DNA of 50,906 nucleotides, from assembly GCA_017475035.1 (NCBI GenBank), contig JAFVGK010000181.1, forward strand, positions 1 through 50,906. The letters are read 5' to 3'. Both the position numbers and the translations under genes were made by a program. Positions 24,040 to 32,596 of the stretch are shown in pieces (the stretch's first letter is position 1; each line of letters begins with the position of its first letter). The DNA is from Blautia sp. (GTDB lineage: Bacteria > Bacillota > Clostridia > Lachnospirales > Lachnospiraceae). The notes beneath the pieces are model-generated. The model had not been told where the DNA came from and made no database searches. It was given only the letters and a program-made list of their open reading frames with translations.

Positions 24040-25443
24040 ATGTTGACCTTTGATTACTTCCATGGTGATCAGGCGGATCAATTCAGTTTTATCAGAATCC
24101 CCCGAAAGCTGATGACAGACAAAATCTTCTCCGACTTGTCGCCTTTGGCAAAGATGCTCTATGCCATACTTCTGGACAGAATCAGTCTGTCCTCAAAGAA
24201 TGGATGGATCGACGAACAGAATCGAGTATACATCATATACCAGATCAGTGACATTATGGAGGATCTTGGCCTGGGAAAGAAAAAGGCGATGGATCTCCTT
24301 TCGGAGCTGGAAATATTTGGGTTGGTGGAAAAGCAGCGGCGTGGCCGTGGTCTGCCCAATATTCTCTACGTGAAAAGTTTTCTGGCAGTATCTGAAGACA
24401 GAAGTGCGGAATCCGAATCCTCTATACGTAAGAATACCATGTTTGCCAGAGACACCAAGATTGATACGCCCAAGAGTGTCAATGATGGTTCTAAGACTCC
24501 TGATAAACCTGCCGCGCTCAGAAGTGTCGAAATCAGCACTTCTGGTAATACGGAAGTAAACGTCGCCGGGATCAATAATTTTGCTGTACTCGGAAATAAC
24601 GAGGATATAATCCCAAGGCAAGATGAGGCTATTTTACCAAGAAGGGCTACGGTTGACACTTCTATCATAGATGATGCTGCCGAAACAGGAGCGGCAGTTG
24701 ATTCTGAGAGCTATGTGCATAGGTTTACAATATCTGCGGCAGACGATGATTCCAGAAGTATCGGATCAGATGTATGGAAAAGTGTCGAATTTGATACCTC
24801 TAAAAGTGTCGAAATCGAACTTTCTAGAAGTACCGAAATGGAACCTTCCAGAAGTACCCAAATCGACACCTCTAGAAGTGCCGAAATGGATACTTCTAGA
24901 AGTGCTCAAACCGGACTTCTAGAAGTGCCCAAATCGACACCTCTTATTAATAAGACTAATATGAGTAAGACTGAAAAGAGTTATACTGAATCGAATCATA
25001 TCCATCCTATCTTGTCTTCTGACAGTGATGAGATAAGACAGGATAGCGATGCTATGCGCAATCCGACTCCGATGGAATACAGAGAACTGATTGAGGATAA
25101 CATTGGCTATCATGATCTTCTCATCACCCATCCGGAAGAGATCGGAGTGATTGATGGGATCGTGGACCTGATCCTGGAGAGTCTGCTTTGCACAGACGAA
25201 ACCATGGTGATTGCCAGCAGAACCTACCCTTCGTCTATCGTGAAGAGCAAGTTTATGAAGCTGAATTATTGCAACATTGAATATGTTCTGTTCAGCCTTT
25301 CGAGGAATACTACGAAGGTGAAAAACATCAAGAAATACCTCCTGGCCACTTTGTTCAATGCACCATCCACAATGGATAGCTATTATCACGCAGAGGTCCG
25401 GCATGATATGGCTCACCAGCCTCCACAGATTAAGGTTGGGTAA
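24040..25443 (+). CDS. repA: RepA_N-type replication initiator
   Basis: A 467-residue initiator. The N-terminal RepA_N winged-helix domain (about residues 10-125) contains YAILLDRISLSSKNGWIDEQNRVYIIYQISDIMEDL and LIEKQRRGRGLPN-like residues. A low-complexity Ser/Thr/Glu-rich middle (about 125-310) is encoded by 24-bp iterons. The C-terminal ~130 residues (ELIEDNIGYHDLLI ... ) form the host-interacting domain. RepA_N proteins initiate theta replication of Firmicutes plasmids, with the origin often inside the gene. It starts 1 bp after the second parB stop, so initiation and partition are co-transcribed. Confidence 0.9.
   Translation: MLTFDYFHGDQADQFSFIRIPRKLMTDKIFSDLSPLAKMLYAILLDRISLSSKNGWIDEQNRVYIIYQISDIMEDLGLGKKKAMDLLSELEIFGLVEKQRRGRGLPNILYVKSFLAVSEDRSAESESSIRKNTMFARDTKIDTPKSVNDGSKTPDKPAALRSVEISTSGNTEVNVAGINNFAVLGNNEDIIPRQDEAILPRRATVDTSIIDDAAETGAAVDSESYVHRFTISAADDDSRSIGSDVWKSVEFDTSKSVEIELSRSTEMEPSRSTQIDTSRSAEMDTSRSAQTGLLEVPKSTPLINKTNMSKTEKSYTESNHIHPILSSDSDEIRQDSDAMRNPTPMEYRELIEDNIGYHDLLITHPEEIGVIDGIVDLILESLLCTDETMVIASRTYPSSIVKSKFMKLNYCNIEYVLFSLSRNTTKVKNIKKYLLATLFNAPSTMDSYYHAEVRHDMAHQPPQIKVG
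24778..24944 (+). repeat. 24-bp iterons inside repA (probable replication origin)
   Basis: Seven tandem units of consensus AGAAGTGYCGAAATNGAYAC followed by YTCT run from 24778 to 24944; six are 24 bp and the sixth (24898-24920) is 23 bp. A lone unit lies at 24520. Units of 24 bp keep the frame as SRSxExDT; the 23-bp unit shifts it so that the last unit is read as LEVPKSTP. Confidence 0.8.
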
Positions 25444-25631
25444 GAAAGGATGAGGCAGGAAGAAGATATCTGAGTGGAAGAAAAAACTGAAGCAGAATTG
25501 TATTTCAGAAAAGCTGGTCACTTTAGGAGAAGGAAACGGGATGGAAGAGTTATTGATCAGCTGCAATGTTAAGAATGAAAAAACTGCTGGCGCGATATTT
25601 ACAGGATGATAAGGGATACAGGATTGTGCAG

Positions 25632-25661
25632 GTGGACAGGTATACGCATATACCTGTCCAC
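25632..25661. repeat. Perfect 13-bp inverted repeat between convergent genes
   Basis: GTGGACAGGTATA / TATACCTGTCCAC with a 4-nt CGCA loop. There is no T run on either side. It may be a terminator of the convergent transcripts, or a protein-binding or nick site. The rest of 25444-25672 holds no gene I can support. Confidence 0.6.
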
Positions 25662-25672
25662 ACCACAAAAAC

Positions 25673-26071
25673 TTATTCAAAGGTTCGGATATGTTTCTTT
25701 ACGGAGGCCCAGAATTCCGCGTCGTCGTAAAGGATAAGAAAACGGTCGCTTTCCCTCGACTGGTACTCGATTTCTTCTATTACATCCTCAGGTGTCTTTA
25801 AGAGTGCCGTTTCCATTACGTCATTCATGGACGGAATGGCGAGTGGTTTTTCTGCTTGCAAGCGAAGCTCGGCTTTTTCTGCGGAATCCTTCCACTGCTG
25901 CATATAGGCACCAGTGAAATAGAGATATCTCACACCGCAGTTTTTGATCTTCCGGCAGACTTGCTCTCTGTACGGTTCATCATAGTCGTTGGCGGTGAGG
26001 ATGAGTGCCGATGCGTATGAATTCTCTTTTTCGGTGCTGATGAATTCCTCAAACATCATAGCGTTTGTCAT
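25673..26071 (-). CDS. Unknown 132-residue protein
   Basis: An acidic soluble protein with alternating helix and strand character (ASALILTANDYDEPYREQ ... RYLYFTG ... DRFLILYDDAEFW). I recognise no family and no catalytic motif. The start overlaps the stop of the upstream HTH gene by 4 bp (ATGA) and has GAAAGGAGG upstream, so both proteins are made together and may interact. Confidence 0.7.
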   Translation of the reverse strand: MTNAMMFEEFISTEKENSYASALILTANDYDEPYREQVCRKIKNCGVRYLYFTGAYMQQWKDSAEKAELRLQAEKPLAIPSMNDVMETALLKTPEDVIEEIEYQSRESDRFLILYDDAEFWASVKKHIRTFE

Positions 26072-26532
26072 TTTTTACCCTCCTTTCGTTCCTGCCGAAA
26101 TACGTCTACAGCATCATCTGGGATCCCGACGTACCGGTTTGCGATTTTGATTATGCCGGGTATTTCATTGTTTTCTACCATTTGATGTACCCGCTGCACA
26201 GATAATCCAAATTTTTCCGCGTATTCCTTCGTGGAAATATATATAATAGGTTTTACATGTTCCTCGGTGAGAAATTCGAATGGCGATGCGTCGAGGAGAA
26301 TGAGCTGGTCGTTGTCTGTGATATATGCGTATGTCTTTGCAGACCTGATATCAGGGTCGTCCTCGTTCCAATGTCCTTTGGTTCCTTGCTTGAAGGAAGG
26401 GTTCTCATCAATTGATTTAAATCTAATGAGAAAATGTTCCAGAAGTGATTTTGTTGCTGTTTCCATGGTATGGTCGGTAAAGAGAAAGGTATATTCTTCT
26501 TTACCGCTAAATTGCACTAAAGACGTCTTCAT
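26068..26532 (-). CDS. Excisionase-type HTH DNA-binding protein
   Basis: A 154-residue protein. The C-terminal ~55 residues are a MerR/Xis-like helix-turn-helix (YISTKEYAEKFGLSVQRVHQ ... NRYVGIPDDAVDVF). The first ~95 residues form an unknown domain (VQFSGKEEYTFLFTD ... DNDQLILLDASPFEFL). AAGGAGA lies before the ATG. It heads a two-gene operon from the consensus promoter at 26576-26604 and probably regulates that operon or the convergent repA. Confidence 0.75.
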   Translation of the reverse strand: MKTSLVQFSGKEEYTFLFTDHTMETATKSLLEHFLIRFKSIDENPSFKQGTKGHWNEDDPDIRSAKTYAYITDNDQLILLDASPFEFLTEEHVKPIIYISTKEYAEKFGLSVQRVHQMVENNEIPGIIKIANRYVGIPDDAVDVFRQERKEGKK

Positions 26533-26575
26533 CTCTGTCTCCTTCTCTTATGAGCATACTTCTCCTGTTGGGGAG

Positions 26576-26604
26576 ATTATAGCAGTAGAAAATAATCCTG
26601 TCAA
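26576..26604 (-). promoter_or_regulatory. Consensus promoter of the HTH gene
   Basis: On the minus strand TTGACA (26604-26599), 17-bp spacer, TATAAT (26581-26576). Both boxes match consensus exactly, implying high activity unless repressed. Confidence 0.85.
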
Positions 26605-26661
26605 CTTAAACGTGATTAAATTCAAGTGAATATCCTTGATTTAATTCGCCTTTTTATAGCA

Positions 26662-26688
26662 AAAAAGAGCGCAAAACGCGCTCTTTTT
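26662..26688. terminator. Bidirectional terminator
   Basis: AAAAAGAGCG / CGCTCTTTTT hairpin with T runs on both strands. It ends the signal-peptidase operon. Confidence 0.8.
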
Positions 26689-26732
26689 CAAGTATTCGGC
26701 AGATGTTAGGATAATATAGAATATCGCTGTCC

Positions 26733-27272
26733 TTATTTTTCCGGAGAAAGAAGCATTTTCAGTCCGAACCAAATGAGTATTACGACACAAACGGCACTTA
26801 GAATGTATGCTTTTCCTCTTGCTGTTGCCCATAGGTGTATGAGGGCGGCTGTCCAGTTGCAGGTCATCATAACTTTGGCTTCCACGTTGGCCATTGTGAT
26901 CGGGATAGCATCCGTGACTTTGTTATTATCACCCTTGGTGATCATGGTTCCATCCTCATTGATTTCCTGGATCCGGTGGGTGATGACCTTTTCATTTCCA
27001 TCGTCATCCTCGATGTGATAGGTCACGACATCTCCCACAGAGAGTTCATCGATGCTGTGTACTTCCTTTGTCAGCACGATCCCGTCCGTCATCATAAATG
27101 GTTCCATGGATCCTGTCAGGACATAAACAGGCCGGTACCCTGCGATGGTAGCAGGCTCTCCTGTTTTCTTTGTGTTCAGGTATGAAGATGCAGCGAAGAT
27201 AAGTGCCGCAATACACAAAACGGTAAAACCCCATCCGGCCATCTCACTAATGATTGTAAGTGCTTTTTTCAT
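26733..27272 (-). CDS. SipW-type signal peptidase I
   Basis: A 179-residue membrane protease of the archaeal/ER type. An N-terminal membrane segment (about 9-30) precedes the catalytic GSMEP (Ser55) and THR (His99) motifs; a Ser-His dyad replaces the Ser-Lys of ordinary bacterial SPase I. The C-terminal membrane segment is at about 150-172. This type cleaves TasA/camelysin-like proteins. Candidate substrates at 42119, 43346 and 44888 carry the matching leader. It lies 86 bp behind the 431-residue gene and shares its promoter. Confidence 0.9.
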   Translation of the reverse strand: MKKALTIISEMAGWGFTVLCIAALIFAASSYLNTKKTGEPATIAGYRPVYVLTGSMEPFMMTDGIVLTKEVHSIDELSVGDVVTYHIEDDDGNEKVITHRIQEINEDGTMITKGDNNKVTDAIPITMANVEAKVMMTCNWTAALIHLWATARGKAYILSAVCVVILIWFGLKMLLSPEK

Positions 27273-27358
27273 TTTTAATATCTCCTGATTTATACTATAT
27301 CAGTCAGCTCTTCAGAACTATGGGTTTTGAACGGACAGACTGATCTGACTGGTGGCAG

Positions 27359-28654
27359 TTAGATAACCGCTGCGGCAGGAAATGCCTTGATATGATCAGG
27401 AAGGTGACTGCTGTTGGCGATTGCGCTTTTCTTGATTTCCGCAGCCTGGAGATTGCTGCTAAGGTAAGGAAGGTTGTGTCGGAACGTGTCATGCTCACGA
27501 AAAGCCTGCTCATCCAGGCTAAGCAGGATGTTATCTAAAATATTGCTGTCCTGTTTTGAGACAACAATAGGAATCTTCTCCCAGGATGGCTCCAGAAATA
27601 CACCCATAATATCGAAAGTAAAGGGAAGCCTTTCCTCTACTGCTTTTTTCAGGAAGCTATCCATAGCGCGATATGGCACATACCTGGCTGTTGGCCTGTC
27701 CTCCGGAGGGCAGAACCCCTTTGCAGCTCTCATGATCGAATCTTTTGTCAGCGTATGGACATACCTTGCCTGTATCCAGGCGCTGGCAATTTCAGGTTCA
27801 TCTACTGCTTTATAAAAAATCCTCCGGTTTTCAAAATGCCTCTTCTCTTCCCTCCATGGATCCAGCTCATCGCCAATGCGTCCATGGTCACTGACCTCTT
27901 TTTTTCCGCTTGAATAAAACACGTAAGGCGATCCTCTCAGAATCTTTCTCATCTCCTGGTATTCTTCTTCAGGTAGGAGGATTTCGGTAATCTGTGCCCC
28001 TGTCGCAAGAAGAAGATCAAAGGAGATTTCCTGGTTGTCATTTAAAGAAAGGAAGCCCAGTTTGTCTTTCGCTTTTTCCCCATAGTAATCACTGCGGCAG
28101 CGATCGGAGCGGAAGTAATCGAGATATTCCTTGGCGATTTTGCTCTTGAGGGCTTTTTTCTCACGCTGGAAAAACTTTTCAAGCTCCTTTTCGTAAATGT
28201 TCGATAGGACAATATCGAACTTATACTTTGAGAGGGCTTCATTACACTGGATCAGCATATTGACTTCGCTTTCCCTCATTACATCCGGAACCGGGCAATT
28301 ATATTGGAGGAAGAGAGCAATGATTACTTCAGTTCTCTGGCAGTAAAGGTTGAAGTCAGAGACTGCAACATCAATATTGCTGGCGTTTATGCGGCGGGAA
28401 TAATATTTTGGATAATACAGTTCCTTATTGCGTTGGAGCTGTTTTTCCATGTTTCTGGGTGATATTCCTGTCTCACTGATGTCGGGAAAAGTACCGAGAC
28501 CTCCTACGATGTAATAACCACCATCAGAATAAGCACTGTCTGCCCCGTAATCTATGACTGCCGCCGCCACACCATAATTTGCTGCATTATCCGTCAGCTT
28601 CAGGAGTCGGCGGTCGTGGATCAGATCATCAAAAGTGATGTTTGCTTTTGGCAT
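27359..28654 (-). CDS. Unknown 431-residue protein in the signal-peptidase operon
   Basis: I do not recognise this protein. It is soluble, has no signal peptide or membrane segment, and has a lysine/glutamate-rich central helix (YEKELEKFFQREKKALKSK). AAAGGAGGG precedes the ATG. A promoter with an inverted-repeat operator lies directly upstream, and the SipW-type peptidase gene follows. It could be a plasmid-maintenance protein or a cytoplasmic partner of the secretion system; the sequence does not decide. Confidence 0.75.
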   Translation of the reverse strand: MPKANITFDDLIHDRRLLKLTDNAANYGVAAAVIDYGADSAYSDGGYYIVGGLGTFPDISETGISPRNMEKQLQRNKELYYPKYYSRRINASNIDVAVSDFNLYCQRTEVIIALFLQYNCPVPDVMRESEVNMLIQCNEALSKYKFDIVLSNIYEKELEKFFQREKKALKSKIAKEYLDYFRSDRCRSDYYGEKAKDKLGFLSLNDNQEISFDLLLATGAQITEILLPEEEYQEMRKILRGSPYVFYSSGKKEVSDHGRIGDELDPWREEKRHFENRRIFYKAVDEPEIASAWIQARYVHTLTKDSIMRAAKGFCPPEDRPTARYVPYRAMDSFLKKAVEERLPFTFDIMGVFLEPSWEKIPIVVSKQDSNILDNILLSLDEQAFREHDTFRHNLPYLSSNLQAAEIKKSAIANSSHLPDHIKAFPAAAVI

Positions 28655-28690
28655 ATCGTTTCCCTCCTTTCTGCATAGGTACCCACCAAC

Positions 28691-28730
28691 ATTCTATCAT
28701 GCTATATTATATTATGTCAATAAATGACAT
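28691..28730 (-). promoter_or_regulatory. Promoter with ATGTCA-N5-TGACAT operator
   Basis: Minus-strand TTGACA (28720-28715), 18-bp spacer, TAGAAT (28696-28691). The palindrome ATGTCA-ATAAA-TGACAT (28714-28730) covers the -35 box. The same palindrome and box layout recur before the RHH gene at 33977-34016. Confidence 0.75.
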
Positions 28731-28733
28731 AAA

Positions 28734-29132
28734 TTAAATCTGCCTTTCTTCAACGACTTCCTTATTCTGATCAATGCTCTCCTTGTCTTTGTTTTTACTA
28801 CTGCAGCCTTTCAGGATTGCTTCTGCCTCGTCTATTTTCTTTTGTAACGGCGGCAGCATATTTGGATCCACCCGCATCGTCCCATTCATCGGGTCTTCCA
28901 TTATTCCGTATCGGTCAGGATCGGATTTTGGATCAGCGATATTTTCCGGGAATGGGTCGGGGGTAATTTGATCCGTGAGGATTGCCCGCCTGGTCATCCT
29001 GGTTGTGTTGCCGACTTTTTCCTGGGCATAGATGAAATCCCCAAAATGGGCGTCACTGGAAGTATCCGCGTTGCCGCCCATTATGCTGCCGTATTCATCC
29101 GGCAGGATTAATTCTTCATGTTCCTTTTCCAT
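28734..29132 (-). CDS. Unknown hydrophilic 132-residue protein
   Basis: A charged, probably partly disordered protein rich in Asp, Glu and Pro (TPDPFPENIADPKSDPDRYG), with a short helix near the C-terminus (PPLQKKIDEAEAILKG). No family or motif recognised. GGAAGGGGAT lies upstream of the ATG. It follows the 193-residue gene by 65 bp, likely in one transcript. Confidence 0.6.
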   Translation of the reverse strand: MEKEHEELILPDEYGSIMGGNADTSSDAHFGDFIYAQEKVGNTTRMTRRAILTDQITPDPFPENIADPKSDPDRYGIMEDPMNGTMRVDPNMLPPLQKKIDEAEAILKGCSSKNKDKESIDQNKEVVEERQI

Positions 29133-29197
29133 AGAATCTTATCCCCTTCCGTTCGGATTCTGAAAAAGAATTCTACTTTGTACTCCTGCTCATAACT

Positions 29198-29779
29198 TCA
29201 GCCTGAAATCCTGGATGAACGTTCTTCAGCCTGTTCCCTGTAAAATTCTTCTTTTCTTGCTTCTGCCTCCATTTCTGCGGCGATATCCAATTCGATTTCT
29301 GTAAGTGTCTCCTCGTCAGCTTCGAAAAGGTACACGTCATCTTCGTCAAAAACCATACGGATCGTATTGATCTCCCCCTTAGGATCCTGAGCCGTCAGTG
29401 ACCAGAAGGCAGGTTCTGTACAGAGCAGGTAGTATGTCCCGCCATATTCGTGTGGAACGATGGAAAGGCTGACGAGAGGGAAGGATTCCTCAGAGTCATC
29501 CATAGAATTTACTGCTGAGAACGCCTGGTTTAGCAGCTTGTTCATAAGCAGGAGGTCCGTATCAAGCTTTGTAGAAAATATGAGGTCGATAAAAATATAC
29601 CTGTATCCCCTGGAAGCTTCGATCACAGCCTTATCACAGGTTACAGAGTCAACAGATTCCCTGACTTCACCTTCTCCATCTACCTTTTCGAAAAATAAAC
29701 CGACTGCGGATTTTGTGAAGCCGTCCTTGTCCCGCCCGGATGCGGACTGGATTACGTCTTTGATCGTGATGCTTTCCAT
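29198..29779 (-). CDS. Unknown acidic 193-residue protein
   Basis: A soluble acidic protein with a strand-rich middle (YRYIFIDLIF ... FPLVSLSIVPHEYGGTYYLLC) and a long C-terminal Glu/Ala/Arg helix (ELDIAAEMEAEARKEEFYREQAEERS). AAAGGGGG precedes the ATG. No family recognised. Its position between maintenance genes and the sugar cargo suggests an element backbone gene. Confidence 0.65.
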   Translation of the reverse strand: MESITIKDVIQSASGRDKDGFTKSAVGLFFEKVDGEGEVRESVDSVTCDKAVIEASRGYRYIFIDLIFSTKLDTDLLLMNKLLNQAFSAVNSMDDSEESFPLVSLSIVPHEYGGTYYLLCTEPAFWSLTAQDPKGEINTIRMVFDEDDVYLFEADEETLTEIELDIAAEMEAEARKEEFYREQAEERSSRISG

Positions 29780-29840
29780 ATCATTGCCCCCTTTCTGTTT
29801 TCAGGGAACAGCATTCCAGAATCACATCAAAAATGTCAAG

Positions 29841-29867
29841 AAAAAAGGAAGGCAATCAATACCTTCC
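29841..29867 (-). terminator. Terminator of the AraC gene
   Basis: GGAAGG/CCTTCC hairpin with loop CAATCAATA, followed on the minus strand by TTTTTT. A TTGACA just beyond could be the -35 of the next gene, but no good -10 is seen. Confidence 0.55.
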
Positions 29868-29973
29868 AAAGCTTTCATTCATAACCGATATTAATTTTAT
29901 AAAGATAAAATAAAGGACGACGAGTATGGCGGCATCAATAGATATCATTGACTTATGTTTACATAATAACTCT

Positions 29974-31056
29974 TTACTGCTTATCGTTCTGAGCCTTAAT
30001 TCTTAATTTGAAATCTTCTGGAGTAAACTGAAATGTTTCAATAAATACTTTTTTGAAATACTTAACGCTCGTGTAGCCCAGCAAAGCAGAGATTTGAGGT
30101 ATTGTAAATGAGGTACTCCGGATAAGTTGGATGGCCTTATTCATTCTGATATCCAACAGTAGTTCGGAAAATCCCTTCTCTGTATTTTTCTTCAGAAGTC
30201 GGATGATCTGTCGCTCACTGTAGTTAAATTGAGCTGCCAGAGAACTCAGAGTAATATTCTGACAATGTGAAGCCATATAATTGTAAACAGAGTGAAAGAG
30301 ATGGTCACTGCTGTCAATATGCGGAGTTGAAAAAATAGCTTCCGTTTCATGATTGCGCATGAGCAGCAGGAAAAACTGCATGACCAGGATCTCTATCATC
30401 CTGGCGTTATATTTCCCTGCGCTCCTCCATTCAAGATAGCAGTTCAGAATGATCTGCTTCAGATTTTCGTCCGAAGGGCAATGCCACATAATGTATCCTT
30501 CTTCCGATGTATAAAGCGCGCGCGTAAACATGGATGACAAATAGTTGTTATTACCGAGAAGCTGGAAAAAAACGGTATCAAATGTTGTTACGCGGATGAA
30601 GCAGTCCAGAATAATACTGTTGTCGTTATGAGCTTTCAAATTGTGGATGAGACCCGGTGGACATAGTATGATATCTCCATCTGCCAACGGATACTCCCCA
30701 TTCTCCAATACCATAAAACTGTTATCGCTTCTTACCACGTAATTGAGCTCGATAAATTGATGTGAATGCAGAATTACCGGCATATAACGCAGGTTTAATC
30801 GGATGGTCACATTTTCTTCCGGTTGGAGAAAAAAATCCTCTTTCAGATAATATGACGTATCTTCCAGGAAAAAGACTGTTCCAGGATAACTTTTTACCCA
30901 TTCTTTTTTCATCAGCGTTATGAGATGAGTGTACTGCTTGTCTGCATCCTCCATAGCCGGGTGAAGCACTTTCGTATAAAACATGGGATATGCACTCAAA
31001 AATTTTTTCAGAAAGCACTCTTTTTCATTCAACTCCTTAAGAAATGAACTCTCCAT
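29974..31056 (-). CDS. AraC-family transcriptional regulator
   Basis: A 360-residue regulator. A cupin-like ligand domain (about 85-175, with VILHSHQFIELNYV and DGDIILCPPGLIH) precedes a two-HTH AraC domain at about 255-355 (ITLSSLAAQFNYSERQIIRLLKK ... IPQISALLGYTSVKYFKKVFIETFQFTPEDFK). It is divergent from the transporter and glycosidase genes, so it most likely activates them in response to a sugar, binding the two 21-bp-spaced repeats in the shared intergenic region. Confidence 0.9.
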   Translation of the reverse strand: MESSFLKELNEKECFLKKFLSAYPMFYTKVLHPAMEDADKQYTHLITLMKKEWVKSYPGTVFFLEDTSYYLKEDFFLQPEENVTIRLNLRYMPVILHSHQFIELNYVVRSDNSFMVLENGEYPLADGDIILCPPGLIHNLKAHNDNSIILDCFIRVTTFDTVFFQLLGNNNYLSSMFTRALYTSEEGYIMWHCPSDENLKQIILNCYLEWRSAGKYNARMIEILVMQFFLLLMRNHETEAIFSTPHIDSSDHLFHSVYNYMASHCQNITLSSLAAQFNYSERQIIRLLKKNTEKGFSELLLDIRMNKAIQLIRSTSFTIPQISALLGYTSVKYFKKVFIETFQFTPEDFKLRIKAQNDKQ

Positions 31057-31106
31057 AATGATCTCTCTCTCTTTTTGCTGCTATAGTATCACGTACGGTT
31101 CCATAA

Positions 31107-31141
31107 GTCATTATTTTTTCCATACATGTCATTATTTTTCC
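31107..31141 (+). promoter_or_regulatory. Direct repeats, probable AraC operator, and sugar-operon promoter
   Basis: GTCATTATTTTTTCC (31107) and GTCATTATTTTTCC (31128) are direct repeats 21 bp apart, two helical turns. A TATACT -10 box follows at 31154-31159 without a good -35, as expected for an AraC-activated promoter. Confidence 0.6.
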
Positions 31142-31202
31142 GACATTGTTTTGTATACTGATATTGAAAACAAGATGATCTACCAGCCAGGAGGAATATG
31201 TT

Positions 31203-32564
31203 ATGGAAAAAAAGAAATTGGGCCTGTCAACTATTCTCGCGTATGCTTTTGCAACAGGAAGCGGTTATCAGATCATGGGGTCTTTAGTAGGATCCTACCT
31301 GATGATTTTCCTGACAGACACATTTGGCGTACCAGCAGGCGCAGCGGGTGTAATCATGGTCATTGCTTCAATTTGGGATGCAATTAATGACCCCATGATG
31401 GGAACACTTGCTGATCGCACTAAGACTCGTTGGGGGAAATATCGTCCCTATTTCCTCTTTGTACCTGCAATCCTTACAGTTGTTGTTGTCTTGCTTTTCG
31501 CAAGCCCCAACATCAGTACGAACGGAAAAATCATTTGGACTGCCGTATTTTATATCCTGTATGGGATGCTCCGCACTGGAATTGAAATCCCAAGCAGCGC
31601 CCTGATCAATGCAGTTACGGATGAACCCTCTGAGCGCACAAGGATGATTAATGCATATACGGTTGTCATGGGTATCTTCACTACCATAACGACTTCTTTT
31701 GCGCTGACCTTTGTCAGTATTTTTGGGGGAGAGAACACTGCAAAGGGATATATGATCGTTGTTGGCATCGCCGGAGTAATCATGACCATTTCCTGCTGGC
31801 TGTGCTTTGCCCTGACGGAAGAAAAATATGTAGAAGAAGTTGAACCGCAGCCCCTCCTTAAGGAACTGAGCGGACTTATAAAAGTCAAAGGCCTTTTGAA
31901 TGTTGTTATTTCATGGGTAGCATCCTATATCGCCTTTAATATCATGATGTCCTCTTCCGTATATTATATTATGTACTGTGTGATGAGACCTGATCTGATT
32001 TCCTATTACATGCTGGACATCTCGCTGATCGGAGTGCTCGGCATCGTATTTCTTATTCCGGTACTTATGAAGACTTTTGGAAAAACCGAAAAGGCGTTTG
32101 CTGTTTCTCAGGCCGTTGTTATTATCTGCTACGCTATTATTATGTTCTTCCGCAGCAGCCTTCCGGTACTGTTCATTTTCTCAGGAATTGGCGCTATGTT
32201 TGCCACTGCCTCCATGCCTTTTGCAGCAATTACAATGTCTGAAATGACAGACCTTGTCCGGCTTGATACTGGCAGGGTTGTAAATGGAACTGTAGCTGCT
32301 CTTAAGGGATTTTCAAACAAAGCGGGAATCGCCATTGCAAGCGCTGTGATCAGTTTCACCCTTGAGTCCACCGGGTATATCGCTGGAGCAATTGGCCAGG
32401 AACCGGATGCCGTCCTTACAGGTATAACTTGCGCCAGATTTTTAGTTCCAATCATTTGTGCCGTCATCGTAGTCCTGGCTCTGTTCCGCTATCCTGTAAC
32501 TCCGGAGAAACGGGAAGCCATCAGAAAGATGTACGCGGAAAATGCTGAAGCAGCAAAGGATTGA
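31203..32564 (+). CDS. GPH-family sugar:cation symporter
   Basis: A 453-residue, 12-segment membrane transporter of the glycoside-pentoside-hexuronide family (MFS superfamily). The signature WDAINDPMMGTLADRTKTRWGKYRPY lies after the second membrane segment. Relatives import xylosides, melibiose, glucuronides or arabinosides with Na+ or H+. GGAGG precedes the ATG. The GH43 gene follows after 32 bp, so the imported sugar is probably a short pentoside cleaved inside the cell. Confidence 0.9.
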   Translation: MEKKKLGLSTILAYAFATGSGYQIMGSLVGSYLMIFLTDTFGVPAGAAGVIMVIASIWDAINDPMMGTLADRTKTRWGKYRPYFLFVPAILTVVVVLLFASPNISTNGKIIWTAVFYILYGMLRTGIEIPSSALINAVTDEPSERTRMINAYTVVMGIFTTITTSFALTFVSIFGGENTAKGYMIVVGIAGVIMTISCWLCFALTEEKYVEEVEPQPLLKELSGLIKVKGLLNVVISWVASYIAFNIMMSSSVYYIMYCVMRPDLISYYMLDISLIGVLGIVFLIPVLMKTFGKTEKAFAVSQAVVIICYAIIMFFRSSLPVLFIFSGIGAMFATASMPFAAITMSEMTDLVRLDTGRVVNGTVAALKGFSNKAGIAIASAVISFTLESTGYIAGAIGQEPDAVLTGITCARFLVPIICAVIVVLALFRYPVTPEKREAIRKMYAENAEAAKD

Positions 32565-32596
32565 AGCAAGAGAATAGATACGCAAGGAGTGGTACA

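Noticed and set aside
24778-24944. CRISPR array
   Set aside because: The units are contiguous 24-bp tandem repeats inside a coding frame with no spacers and no cas genes nearby.
25575-25730. Plus-strand 51-codon frame behind repA
   Set aside because: Lacks a ribosome-binding site and runs through the 13-bp palindrome into an antisense gene.
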